From Anaerobacillus sp. CMMVII (GTDB taxonomy: Bacteria; Bacillota; Bacilli; Bacillales; Anaerobacillaceae), in NCBI RefSeq assembly GCF_025377685.1, contig NZ_JACEHK010000013.1, forward strand, positions 1-64,000: a stretch of 64,000 nt of DNA. Reading direction: 5' to 3'. The notes below the pieces were generated by a model. The model saw only the letters and a list, made by a program, of their open reading frames with translations. It had not been told where the DNA came from and did no database searches. Below, one piece after another: positions 24,151 to 32,302 of the stretch. How positions within the stretch are numbered: the stretch's first letter is position 1; every line of letters begins with the position of its first letter. A program made the position numbers and the translations under genes.

Positions 24151-25032
24151 ATGGAAAGAAGCAAAGCAAAAACAATTCAGATCTTTCTCCCTGATGGAAA
24201 TCCTAGGGGTGTTAAAATAGCGGGGGTTACAAATAGGACTGTACAAGCCATCTTAATTCCGCGAAATTTGTTAAAAAGTGTGAAAGAACGACCTGAGGTA
24301 AATAATGTGGCTTTATATTTCCTGTTCGGAAACAATGATGAAGAAACTCGAACTGAGGCTTATATAGGGGAAGCAGAGGTCGGATATGAGAGATTGAAGC
24401 AACACAATAGTAGTAAAGACTTTTGGGAAGTAGCTGTACTGGTTGTCACAAATAATATCCAAAATCAATTTACAAAGGCCGATGTTAAGTTCTTAGAACA
24501 TTTCGCTTATCAAGAAGCCGTCAGTGCAGGCCGATATGTAATTAACCAAACGCTACCAACAAATCCATTTATCCCAGAGTGGCGAAAGGAGGACTTACTA
24601 GATATTTTCGAAACAATAGGCCTATTACTAGGCACACTTGGTTACCCAATATTTGAAAGCTTTAGGGGTAATAATGAGGAAGTAATTGATGAAGAAGAAA
24701 ATGAGATGTTCTATTGCACTCGTAGGGATGCTGAAGCGTTTGGCAAGTGGACAGACGATGGCTTTGTGGTTTACAAAAATTCTAAAATGGCGAGTAGCCC
24801 ACTGCCAGGATTTGAAAGGCAATTAGAGAGACATAATGAAAAGTTACATAATTTTATTCAAGAAGAAATATTGGGGATAGAGGATGGAAGGTACATCTTT
24901 TTGAAGGACCAACCATTTCCCACCCCTTCAGCAGCATCAACATTCGTCCTTCAAAGTGCTAGTAACGGTTGGACAGATTGGAAGGATAGGAGTGGTAGGA
25001 CCTTAGATGAAATAAAGAGGAAGCAGTTATAG
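24151..25032 (+). CDS. GIY-YIG-type nuclease-like protein with DUF4357
   Basis: This 293-residue protein opens with AKTIQIFLPDGNPRGVKIAG, typical of Firmicutes GIY-YIG/DUF4357 proteins. The GIY-YIG core appears as VALYFLFGN then EAYIGEAEVGYERLKQHNSS, in which the classical GIY and YIG are replaced by ALYFLFG and AYIGE. The C-terminal third contains the DUF4357 region (TRRDAEAFGKWTDDGFVVYK, ending in TPSAASTFVLQSASNGWTDW). Such proteins are often called nucleases, but activity has not been shown for this type. AGAGGTG lies seven bases before the ATG at 24151, so the longer GTG start at 24130 is unlikely. It is a single gene. Confidence 0.8.
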   Translation: MERSKAKTIQIFLPDGNPRGVKIAGVTNRTVQAILIPRNLLKSVKERPEVNNVALYFLFGNNDEETRTEAYIGEAEVGYERLKQHNSSKDFWEVAVLVVTNNIQNQFTKADVKFLEHFAYQEAVSAGRYVINQTLPTNPFIPEWRKEDLLDIFETIGLLLGTLGYPIFESFRGNNEEVIDEEENEMFYCTRRDAEAFGKWTDDGFVVYKNSKMASSPLPGFERQLERHNEKLHNFIQEEILGIEDGRYIFLKDQPFPTPSAASTFVLQSASNGWTDWKDRSGRTLDEIKRKQL

Positions 25033-25267
25033 AGAAAAACAGTGACGGTGCTTTATGATTGTTCTACGGGATTGAATCACGAGAATTGACCTATTACAGG
25101 AGCTAGTACGAAAAACGCGTATCTGTTCCTATTTTGCTTTTTAAAAATTACTTAAGTCGAAAAGTAAACAAACGTTCTTCATATGATATCGTGAGAAAAA
25201 AATGGTTGTAATAGGGATGTAGTAAGAAATATGTGGGAAGCGGTTATATAGTAAATCGAAGGATACG

Positions 25268-25290
25268 CAAGAACCGTCCCCATGCTTCAA
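25268..25290. repeat. Repeat family B, half unit
   Basis: GCAAGAACCGTCCCCATGCT is one arm only. It lies seven bases past the ABC transporter stop codon. Confidence 0.8.
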
Positions 25291-25296
25291 AATGTC

Positions 25297-27021
25297 CTAA
25301 TAAATCGAAGCGTGTTGATGGGCATGCAGTTTTGTGAAAATTCCATTCTCATTAGCAAGCAGTTCTGCGTGTGTGCCATCTTCAGCGATTCCTTCTTCGT
25401 TAACAACGAGGATTCTGTCTGCATTACGGATCGTTGCTAATCGATGCGCGATGATTAGTGTCGTACGATCTTTTGCAAGTTCAGTTAATGCTTCTTGAAT
25501 GTTTGCCTCTGTTTCTGTATCTAAGGCTGATGTTGCTTCATCTAAAATTAGGATGCGTGGATTTTTCAGGAACATACGGGCAATGGACAAGCGTTGCTTT
25601 TGTCCGCCAGATAGCTTCAGTCCTCGTTCTCCAATTTGGGTATTGTACCCGTCTGGTAAGGAGGCAATGAGGTCAGAAAGGTGAGCACGTCTTGTTGCCT
25701 CTTCAATTTCTTCATCTGTTGCATCTAATTTTCCATAGGCAATGTTTTCTCTTAATGTACCAGTAAAAAGGAACACATCTTGTTGGACAATTCCGATATT
25801 CGAACGAAGCGATTCCTTTGTCATATTACGTATGTCAATTCCATCTATGGTAACAGAACCTTTGACAACGTCATAAAAACGAGGGATCAGCGAGCAAATC
25901 GTCGTTTTTCCAGCCCCTGATGGACCAACAAATGCGACAGTTTGCCCAGCTTGAATGGAAAAGCTTAGGTCATCAAGAATGCGCCTATTTTCTTCATAGC
26001 CAAAAGTTACATTATGAAAGGCGATATTTCCGTTTAGTTCTGCCACTTCGACCGCGTCAGGACGGTTTTTGATATCTGGTTCTTGATCCATCAGCTCAGT
26101 AAATCGTTTAAATCCAGCCATTCCTTTTGGATACAACTCAAGTAAGGCACTAATTTTATCAATTGGTTTAAATAACACGTTTACATATAAAATAAAGGCT
26201 ACTAACTCTCCATAAGACAACTCACCGGTGAAGCTTAACCATGCCCCGTACACTAAAATAACCAATGTCATCATTCGAGTCGTGATATAAATTCCAGATA
26301 AGTTCCAACTCATAACTTTATAGGCTTTTAGTTTCGAAGAGCGGAAAAATTGATTGTTTGTGTTAAAGCGTTCTCTCTCAAAAGATTCATTTGTAAAAGA
26401 TTGAACAACGCGAGCACCTGATACGCTATCCTCAACCCTTGCGTTTACATCCGCGATATTTCCATACATGGCAGTCCAAGCTCTGTTCATTTTAATATTG
26501 GAGTAAGAAATCAACCAAATGAGAAACGGTACGACGATAATCGCAACGAGTGCAAGTTTCACATTGATCGTCAGCATAATCCAGAATGCTCCGATAAAGG
26601 TCATGATCGCAATAAATAAATCCTCTGGACCGTGGTGTGCAAGCTCGCCAATATCCATTAAGTCATTTGTTACTCGGCTCATGATGTGTCCAGTTTTCGT
26701 ATTATCGAAGAACTTGAACGACTGTCTATGAACATGATTGAACAATTCTCTTCTCATATCTGTTTCAATATTAATCCCTAGTTTATGCCCCCAGTAGTTT
26801 ACGACAAACTGCATACTAGAACTTAATAGATAAAGAGTAAGTAATCCGGCACTGACAGCGGTTATGGTACTCCAGTTTCCTTCTGGTAGCAAACTGTCTA
26901 TGAACCAAGCAACTGCCAGAGGAAACCCAAGCTCTAATAAACCAACGAAAACTGCGCACACAAAATCTATGATAAATAACTTTTTATGCGGCTTATAATA
27001 ACTGAAAAAACGTCTAATCAT
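25297..27021 (-). CDS. ABC exporter (MsbA-like half transporter)
   Basis: This is a 574-residue half transporter with an N-terminal six-helix ABC_membrane domain (residues 1-300, starting RRFFSYYKPHKKLFIIDFVC) fused to an ATPase. Walker A is GPSGAGKTT near 374, the signature is LSGGQKQR near 477, and Walker B is ILILDEATSALD, followed by the H-loop IAHRLATI. It is close to the YfiB/YfiC/BmrA class and would work as a homodimer, since no second half is adjacent. Substrates of such exporters are drugs or lipids; the substrate here is unknown. GGAGGGTTGTACG precedes the ATG. Family B repeats flank it on both sides. Confidence 0.93.
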   Translation of the reverse strand: MIRRFFSYYKPHKKLFIIDFVCAVFVGLLELGFPLAVAWFIDSLLPEGNWSTITAVSAGLLTLYLLSSSMQFVVNYWGHKLGINIETDMRRELFNHVHRQSFKFFDNTKTGHIMSRVTNDLMDIGELAHHGPEDLFIAIMTFIGAFWIMLTINVKLALVAIIVVPFLIWLISYSNIKMNRAWTAMYGNIADVNARVEDSVSGARVVQSFTNESFERERFNTNNQFFRSSKLKAYKVMSWNLSGIYITTRMMTLVILVYGAWLSFTGELSYGELVAFILYVNVLFKPIDKISALLELYPKGMAGFKRFTELMDQEPDIKNRPDAVEVAELNGNIAFHNVTFGYEENRRILDDLSFSIQAGQTVAFVGPSGAGKTTICSLIPRFYDVVKGSVTIDGIDIRNMTKESLRSNIGIVQQDVFLFTGTLRENIAYGKLDATDEEIEEATRRAHLSDLIASLPDGYNTQIGERGLKLSGGQKQRLSIARMFLKNPRILILDEATSALDTETEANIQEALTELAKDRTTLIIAHRLATIRNADRILVVNEEGIAEDGTHAELLANENGIFTKLHAHQHASIY

Positions 27022-27098
27022 ACGTACAACCCTCCTACACGATTATTACATTTTAATTGAACTGATAGGGATTATCAATAACAAATTTTGAAAATATA

Positions 27099-27160
27099 GG
27101 AAGCGCGGGGACGGTTCTGTTGCTTCCTAAGGAAGCAGTAGAACCGTCCCCGCGCTTCCT
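27099..27160. repeat. Repeat family B, complete palindrome
   Basis: The arms GGAAGCGCGGGGACGGTTCT...GCTTCC and GGAAGC...AGAACCGTCCCCGCGC are inverted copies of each other, three bases apart. It lies between the divergent ABC exporter and DUF2935 genes. Confidence 0.92.
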
Positions 27161-27240
27161 CCAGTAAATAATATAAGATAGAATTTGGACAATCGTCGTT
27201 AAATATATATATAAGAAGAAGGCAAAAAAGGAGGGGAAAC

Positions 27241-28029
27241 ATGGCAAATCCGATTGTTGCACGGTCATTAGATGAAATAAAATTTTGGTCAAGAATTATG
27301 AAAGAACATGCTTTATTTTTAAGTTTAGGCTTTACACATGAGCAAAAACAATTAATAAATGAAGCACAGCAGTTTATCACTCTTTTTGAAAGAATTGAGG
27401 AAAGGTTAAGTAGGTTTACAGTAAACTCTGACTTAGGCCAAATTCAATCATTTAATAATGAGGTTTATCAAGCGGCAGCAGCGATATGGAATTATAAGAG
27501 GAAGGTGTTAGATTTAACTTTACGATGTGAAATTCGTTCTAATAATTACCCATTATTGGTTGATCATATTAGCAGAGAGGCAGCTTACTTTGCTAATCGA
27601 TTACAAGAACTTAATCAAGGCGTACTAGCGCCAAAACCAGAGGCTATTATTGAAGAGAATGTTTTCTTTCTTAAAATCATGGCAGACCATGCTAAGTTTA
27701 TTGGTCATCTTTTAGACCCTTCAGAAAGAAAATTGGTTGAACAGGCTAGAGAATTTAGTCATGACTTTGACCAATTAGTTTTTCAGGCTATAGATTTAGA
27801 CTCAATGCGACCGCATTCTGAAACAAAGCCAATACTTAGTCAATTTTTAAATCAAAATAAAGTATCAGTTGCTTCATTGAGAGATTTTAAGAAAACAGCT
27901 AGAGAGTTAATAGAAGCGTGTCGTATCAAAAGTAACATTCATCCCCTTTTGGCTGACCATACATTTAGAGAAGCTGAGAGATTTTTAGAAATTATAGATT
28001 TATATGAAGCTAGTTTGAAACGAGCATAA
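27241..28029 (+). CDS. DUF2935 family protein (two tandem domains)
   Basis: This 262-residue all-helical protein holds two DUF2935 repeats. The first is EIKFWSRIMKEHALFLSLGF with later DHISREAAYFANRL. The second is NVFFLKIMADHAKFIGHLLD with later DHTFREAERFLEII. The repeated ExxFW..IMxEHA and DHxxREAxxF motifs place histidines and glutamates as in ferritin-like four-helix metal sites. The family is found in spore-formers and its function is unknown. AGGAGGGGAAAC lies directly before the ATG. It is a single gene with family B repeats on both sides. Confidence 0.9.
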   Translation: MANPIVARSLDEIKFWSRIMKEHALFLSLGFTHEQKQLINEAQQFITLFERIEERLSRFTVNSDLGQIQSFNNEVYQAAAAIWNYKRKVLDLTLRCEIRSNNYPLLVDHISREAAYFANRLQELNQGVLAPKPEAIIEENVFFLKIMADHAKFIGHLLDPSERKLVEQAREFSHDFDQLVFQAIDLDSMRPHSETKPILSQFLNQNKVSVASLRDFKKTARELIEACRIKSNIHPLLADHTFREAERFLEIIDLYEASLKRA

Positions 28030-28039
28030 TTCAATCGCA

Positions 28040-28100
28040 GGAAGCGCGGGGACGGTTCTCGTGCTTCCTTAGGAAGCATCAGAACCGTCCCCATGCTTGT
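28040..28100. repeat. Repeat family B, complete palindrome
   Basis: GGAAGCGCGGGGACGGTTCT and CGTGCTTCC, two bases, then the inverted arm ending CCGTCCCCATGCTT. It fills the gap between the convergent DUF2935 and DUF2200 genes. Confidence 0.92.
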
Positions 28101-28107
28101 TCGTTTC

Positions 28108-28461
28108 TTAGGATTTCCGCAATATTTTCTCTAGTGATTTTCCCTTTGCTAACTCATCGATCAGCTTGTCCAAATAACGAATTTCCCTCATTGTTGGTTC
28201 TTCGACGTCTTCTACTCGGACACCGCAGACAACACCTTTGATCAAGGACCTGGAAGGATTCAGTTGGGTAGCTTCCGTAAAGAAGGTCTCAAAGTCTGTC
28301 TGTTTTTCCAGTTTTGCTTCTAACTCTTCCTGGCTATACCCTGTTAACCAACGAATAATTTCATCGACTTCTGTTTTCGTACGTCCTTTTTTCTCCGCCT
28401 TGGAAACATAATGGGGATAAACACTTGCAACACTCGTTGTATAGATTCTATGTTTGGCCAT
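28108..28461 (-). CDS. DUF2200 family protein
   Basis: This 117-residue protein matches DUF2200 along its whole length: [20 protein letters not shown], then [20 protein letters not shown] and [20 protein letters not shown]. The family is widespread in bacteria and has a helical fold of unknown function. GGGAGGATGTAG precedes the ATG. It is a single gene, convergent with DUF2935. Confidence 0.93.
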   Translation of the reverse strand: MAKHRIYTTSVASVYPHYVSKAEKKGRTKTEVDEIIRWLTGYSQEELEAKLEKQTDFETFFTEATQLNPSRSLIKGVVCGVRVEDVEEPTMREIRYLDKLIDELAKGKSLEKILRKS

Positions 28462-28771
28462 ACTACATCCTCCCTTATATGATTTTCTTTATTATAGTAC
28501 GAAAAATAGTCGGGTACAAACGAAGTAATTAATTGTTTTGCTTGGTGTAAAGATGAATGGCAAACGTCATAGTAAACAGTGAACAATAGAAGCACCACGT
28601 TCGTTAATAGTAGTTTTGTTCGAAACAAATTTTAGCTAACTCCTTCCTAAAAGAAGGATAGTTAAACGTTCATTATTTTAGGTTCCTGTGACGTTTGTTA
28701 TCAGTTTTTTTGTTAACAATATATATTAGGTTAATTTCAAAAAAATTAAAGAAGACGGAGGGAAGGTTATC

Positions 28772-28864
28772 GTGAAAAAAGAAGAACAGAAAAACCCATG
28801 TGAAAAATGCGGGACGGGTAAAAAAGAACCAGTAAGCTGGGTGTGTGATGATTGCAGAGTGTAA
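28772..28864 (+). CDS. Small 30-residue zinc-ribbon-like protein
   Basis: The GTG start is preceded by GGAGGGAAGG with eight-base spacing. The product contains two CxxC pairs (NPCEKCGTG and WVCDDCRV) and is rich in lysine. Four cysteines with this spacing would bind one zinc ion. A terminator follows at 28909 and an AT-rich region with TTGTTAACAATATATATTAG lies upstream, so this is a plausible independent small gene. Its function is unknown. Confidence 0.6.
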   Translation: MKKEEQKNPCEKCGTGKKEPVSWVCDDCRV

Positions 28865-28908
28865 ACAAGTGTAATAGTAAAGCTTACTTTACAAAGTGGG
28901 ATAAACGA

Positions 28909-28955
28909 ATAAGAGCAGGTATCGGATTTTTCAAATCTGGAAACATGCTCTTTTT
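28909..28955 (+). terminator. Terminator after the small zinc-ribbon gene
   Basis: AAGAGCA and GGATTT pair with AAATC and TGCTCTT around TTC, with several unpaired bases, and a run of six T follows. Confidence 0.65.
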
Positions 28956-28977
28956 TGTAAGGTGTCTATCCTGGAAA

Positions 28978-28990
28978 GGTGTCTGACACC
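28978..28990. repeat. Short palindrome GGTGTCTGACACC
   Basis: The perfect inverted repeat occurs here and, as GGTGTCAGACACC, at 31361-31373. It is a third type of short dispersed palindrome in this window. The rest of 28991-29268 shows no gene. Confidence 0.55.
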
Positions 28991-29268
28991 CTTCGTGGAC
29001 AATTCTCTTGAAAAGTCCTTGTGGAAAGGACATTAATCTTTAATTGGATAATGATATTCTACATAGTTACATCTATTAATAGCCCTCAACCATGACTTAT
29101 GATTATTTCTTCTACTTTTTATATTACAACATTCAACAAATAGGGATTATTTTGACTCAAGGCTTTTGGCAAGGAAATAAGTACTAGCTTTATAGTCTTT
29201 AAGTCAGAATGATTGTTTCTATGGTGGAATAAATTGTATGGTAAACACCATTTTTGGGGAGGGATTGG

Positions 29269-30213
29269 ATGATTTGTTCTGTGATCAATTATAAAGGTGG
29301 GGTGGGAAAAACAACTGTCACAGCTAATATAGCTGCTCAATTGGCTAGAGAGGGGAATAAGGTACTGCTAGTTGACCTTGATCCACAAACGAATTTGACT
29401 TTTTCGTTTATCAGAGTTGACGAGTGGAAGCGAGATTACCAGGATCGAACAATTAAAAGGTGGTATGATTCTTTCATTGATAGTGACCAAGAGTTACATT
29501 TACAGGATCTCGTGATTCGACCGTTTCGGGTAAATGAACGATTAAGGGAAATGAATTCGTCTGGTAGCATTGATTTAATTTCGTCTCACTTAGGTCTTAT
29601 AAACGTTGATTTAGAGCTTAGTGCAAAACTTTGGGGTGGAAGCGAGCGATCTAACCGTAGAAATTTCCTATTTGTGTACTCTCGGTTAAAAGAAGGGCTT
29701 AAGCAATTAGAAGCTCAAAATTATGATTACATTTTCATTGATTGCCCTCCAAATTTTAATGTCGTCACAAAAACAGCTATAGTTGCAAGTGATACGTTAT
29801 TAATCCCAGCAAGGCCTGACTACTTATCAACCATTGGTATCGAGCAGCTTCAAAGACATGCAAAAGAGCTAGTGTTCGAGTACAACAATAAATTGGAAAA
29901 AGATGATCTAGGAACCGAATTCGAACGAATTGCTCCAACATTAGCAGGCGTTGTTTTTACGATGGTAGAAAAAAGAAGGGGAGAACCAATTTCTGCGTTA
30001 AGACAATATATTGAACAAGTCATAAATCAAGAAATTCCTGCATTTGAAACCGTTGTTCGGGAAAATAAAACCGTTTTTTCAGATGCTCCTGAACTAGGTG
30101 TACCAGTCGTACTCCAACGTCTAAGTGGTGACACCTATCGAAGTATTCAAACTGAATTAAAAGAGTTAACAGAGGAATTTGAAGAACGACTAAGTAATGG
30201 AGGGAGCTTATGA
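29269..30213 (+). CDS. ParA/Soj-like Walker ATPase
   Basis: This 314-residue AAA_31/CbiA-type ATPase has the deviant Walker A KGGVGKTT at residues 9-16, DLDPQTNLTFSF at about 37-48, and FIDCPPNFNVVTKTAI near 160. An unusual insertion follows the DPQT motif (RTIKRWYDSFIDSDQEL). The C-terminal half is longer than in Soj. ATPases of this type partition plasmids or position protein assemblies on the nucleoid or membrane. No ParB gene or parS-like repeat is nearby; instead its stop overlaps the next gene by four bases, making that small protein the likely partner. The GGGGAGGG site fixes the ATG at 29269 rather than the TTG at 29254. Confidence 0.9.
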   Translation: MICSVINYKGGVGKTTVTANIAAQLAREGNKVLLVDLDPQTNLTFSFIRVDEWKRDYQDRTIKRWYDSFIDSDQELHLQDLVIRPFRVNERLREMNSSGSIDLISSHLGLINVDLELSAKLWGGSERSNRRNFLFVYSRLKEGLKQLEAQNYDYIFIDCPPNFNVVTKTAIVASDTLLIPARPDYLSTIGIEQLQRHAKELVFEYNNKLEKDDLGTEFERIAPTLAGVVFTMVEKRRGEPISALRQYIEQVINQEIPAFETVVRENKTVFSDAPELGVPVVLQRLSGDTYRSIQTELKELTEEFEERLSNGGSL

Positions 30214-30596
30214 AAGCAGAAGTTCTAAAAACCATCCAGCTAGTTACTAAAATAATTGGAAGTTTATCAGAGTCCCAACTGGAAAAATTACTAAACGGCG
30301 AGGCGAAGTTAGTCTTCAGTGAGAGAGAGGTTGTTCAAAAGGTAGAAAAAAAACAAGTTGCGTCAAATCATCCAGTTTTTGAACAATTAAGAGAGTTTAA
30401 CAATCGCGAAGAAGCGACGAAATTATTATCTCAAAAATCAATTCTCAAAAAAGACTTAATCGAGATTGCTTCTACATTTAAGGTACATATTAACAAAAAT
30501 GATACCAAAGCAAAGCTCGTTGAAAAAATTGTTGAAGCGACTGTCGGTGTCGCATTACGCTCACAAGCCATTAAGGAAACAGCTGTGAATAGGTGA
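30210..30596 (+). CDS. Small partner protein of the ParA-like ATPase, Rho-N/SAP-like C terminus
   Basis: This 128-residue protein is translationally coupled to the ATPase (ATGA overlap) with GGAGGG before its ATG. The N-terminal half is a helical region (LVTKIIGSLSESQLEKLLNG, then acidic). The C-terminal part, SILKKDLIEIASTFKVHINK then NDTKAKLVEKIVEATVG, has the helix-extension-helix pattern of Rho N-terminal/SAP-type domains, which bind nucleic acid. By position and domain it could be the adaptor that links the ATPase to DNA or RNA, as ParB does in classical systems. Family assignment is by eye. The pair ends at the terminator at 30650. Confidence 0.65.
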   Translation: MKAEVLKTIQLVTKIIGSLSESQLEKLLNGEAKLVFSEREVVQKVEKKQVASNHPVFEQLREFNNREEATKLLSQKSILKKDLIEIASTFKVHINKNDTKAKLVEKIVEATVGVALRSQAIKETAVNR

Positions 30597-30649
30597 GGCG
30601 AAGCGTTCTTTTACTTTGAAGGAGTGGTTTGTAAAGTTTGATAGCATTT

Positions 30650-30683
30650 AAGGAGCATGTACGTGATTACGTATCTGCTCCTT
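30650..30683 (+). terminator. Terminator of the ParA-like operon
   Basis: AAGGAGCA pairs with TGCTCCTT, and an inner TACGT pairs with ACGTA, followed by ATTTTGC. It lies 53 bases after the partner gene. Confidence 0.7.
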
Positions 30684-30722
30684 ATTTTGCGACCTAATCT
30701 TTGCTGCATCTACTTGGTGATT

Positions 30723-30752
30723 TGGAAGCAGGAGAACCGTCCCCACGCTTCC
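30723..30752. repeat. Repeat family B, half unit
   Basis: TGGAAGCAGGAGAACCGTCC with CCACGCTTCC is a single arm. It is about 100 bases before the coiled-coil gene start. Confidence 0.85.
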
Positions 30753-30859
30753 TTAGAAAAACAGAAAAAGAGATTGAAAACAGAACGAATGTTTGGCATG
30801 ATTTCCTTGTAAGTAACATGTTAAAATAAAATCTGGAGAAATGTTATGGAGGGTTAAAA

Positions 30860-31291
30860 GTGAACGAGGAATTAAAAGAATTATTGCGTTCGGTGTTAAA
30901 AGAGGAACTAAAGCCAATCCATCAACAGCTAGATAAATTCGACCTTAGATTTGATGAAGTTGACAATCGTTTCAAGAAAATCGACGAGAGATTTGATGAA
31001 GTTGACAATCGTTTTAAGAAAATCGACGAGAGATTTGATGAAGTTGACAATCGTTTCAAGAAAATCGACCATAGATTTGACGTAGTTGATCATCGTTTAC
31101 TGACAATTGAAGGTGATGTGAAGGGTCTAAAAGACAATATAATTAATGGACTTGGACCTTATTTTGAACAAATTACAGACCATATTGATGAAGTATTAGA
31201 AATAACTAACAAGCAGCAAATAGTTATTGATACATTATCAGTGCGGTCAATTAAACATGAGAGTGAGATTAATGAGATAAAAGAATACTAA
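30860..31291 (+). CDS. Coiled-coil protein with 14-residue repeats
   Basis: This 143-residue protein starts at a GTG with GGAGGGTT upstream. Residues 30-75 consist of three near-identical 14-residue units (FDEVDNRFKKIDER) and a degenerate fourth, preceded by ELLRSVLKEELKPIHQQLDK. This is an extended trimeric or dimeric coiled coil, like bacterial hypothetical coiled-coil proteins annotated as tail-fibre or t-SNARE-like. The DNA repeats are almost identical, so copy number can change by recombination. It is reminiscent of the shorter coiled-coil protein at 16758. Function is unknown. Confidence 0.75.
   Translation: MNEELKELLRSVLKEELKPIHQQLDKFDLRFDEVDNRFKKIDERFDEVDNRFKKIDERFDEVDNRFKKIDHRFDVVDHRLLTIEGDVKGLKDNIINGLGPYFEQITDHIDEVLEITNKQQIVIDTLSVRSIKHESEINEIKEY
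30947..31093 (+). repeat. 42-bp tandem repeats within the coiled-coil gene
   Basis: Units beginning AGATTTGATGAAGTTGACAA start at 30947, 30989 and 31031; a diverged fourth begins at 31073. The first three differ by one or two bases, indicating recent expansion. Confidence 0.9.
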
Positions 31292-31300
31292 AAAATCAGT

Positions 31301-31323
31301 AAAGGCTATTAAAGGCCTTTTTT
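31301..31323 (+). terminator. Terminator after the coiled-coil gene
   Basis: AAAGGC pairs with GCCTTT around an eight-base loop, followed by TTTCTTTT. It lies nine bases after the stop. Confidence 0.75.
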
Positions 31324-31327
31324 CTTT

Positions 31328-31350
31328 TGAAGCGCGGGTACGGTTCATTA
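31328..31350. repeat. Repeat family B, diverged half unit
   Basis: TGAAGCGCGGGTACGGTTCA shows one substitution in the family core and lacks the second arm. The palindrome GGTGTCAGACACC follows at 31361. Confidence 0.6.
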
Positions 31351-31392
31351 GGATGTCTTTGGTGTCAGACACCGCAAAAAGACAAAAGTACC

Positions 31393-31421
31393 AAAAATGT
31401 CCTTCGTAGAAGGACATTTTT
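31393..31421. terminator. Perfect 12-bp hairpin, likely terminator
   Basis: AAAAATGTCCTT pairs with AAGGACATTTTT around CGTAG. A/T-rich flanks on both sides would allow termination in both directions. The region 31324-31589 has no gene. Confidence 0.7.
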
Positions 31422-31589
31422 GCTGTTAGTCAATAAAACAGGAGATCAAACAAAGAAGGTTTTCTGTGTTTTGACACGGCTCAACATGAAAGAGAGAGAA
31501 CTCCCCACGCTTCAATAAAGTTTCTAACAAATCAATTGGAATTTTGTGGTATGATTTTAATGATGAAAGTAGATGAAAAGAGAGGATAA

Positions 31590-32261
31590 GTGAACTCAAT
31601 GGGTAAGAAAATAGGTTTTGCTATCATTCTGTTGTTATCGTTTGTTTTAGCAATTTCTGCAATTGTTCGCTATTTTTTATTAGATCCGGTTGAGGTTAAT
31701 GCTATTCTTATAAGAGAAGGAATGGAAATGTTTAGAATGAATAATCAATTATGGAATATAGCTTTGTATGCTCATATCATTACAGCTGCTATCCCATTGG
31801 TTATTGGTCCATTTTTGTTTATTAATAAACTGCGGAATCAATCTTTACAACTTCATCGCAATTTTGGAAAATGTTATGTAGTAATGATTGTTTTTAGCTC
31901 TATAGTAGGGGTCTACTTAGCTTTTTATGCCCATGGTGGAGTTTTAGCGATCCTTGGATTTTTATGCTTATCTTTTGCTTGGCTGTATACGACATTTAAA
32001 GCTTATATGTATATTCGCAAGAAGCAACTCGTCCTCCATGAAGAATGGATGTACCGAAGCTACGCGGTAACATTTGCGGCCCTCACATTTCGAATGTGGT
32101 CTGCCATTGTAGGGTATTCATTAGATAACTTTACAGCAGGGTATGTAGCAGCTATTTGGTTAAGTTGGGTTGGAAATCTAGTGGCCATTGAACTATGGAT
32201 CCGATTTAAATTACGTAAAGACACAAAAATCAAAAGAGAGATTATTACAAAAGGGGTTTAG
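31590..32261 (+). CDS. DUF2306 multi-pass membrane protein
   Basis: This 223-residue protein has six or seven membrane helices and the DUF2306 pattern: HIITAAIPLVIGPFLFINKL, then LHRNFGKCYVVMIVFSSIVG, and HEEWMYRSYAVTFAALTFRM. The conserved HR and HExWMxRS histidines suggest a haem- or metal-binding membrane core. The family function is unknown. A GTG start at 31590 follows AGAGGATAA; an ATG lies three codons further. The gene end lies directly before the STAND NTPase frame. Confidence 0.85.
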   Translation: MNSMGKKIGFAIILLLSFVLAISAIVRYFLLDPVEVNAILIREGMEMFRMNNQLWNIALYAHIITAAIPLVIGPFLFINKLRNQSLQLHRNFGKCYVVMIVFSSIVGVYLAFYAHGGVLAILGFLCLSFAWLYTTFKAYMYIRKKQLVLHEEWMYRSYAVTFAALTFRMWSAIVGYSLDNFTAGYVAAIWLSWVGNLVAIELWIRFKLRKDTKIKREIITKGV

Positions 32262-32302
32262 AAGAGGAGCGTAGGGAACAATTTGTTGATACTTTCTATC
32301 GA

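Noticed and set aside
29269-30596. Plasmid partition system marking an integrated plasmid
   Set aside because: No ParB, replication initiator, parS-like iterons or attachment site duplications are visible; the genes around it look chromosomal.
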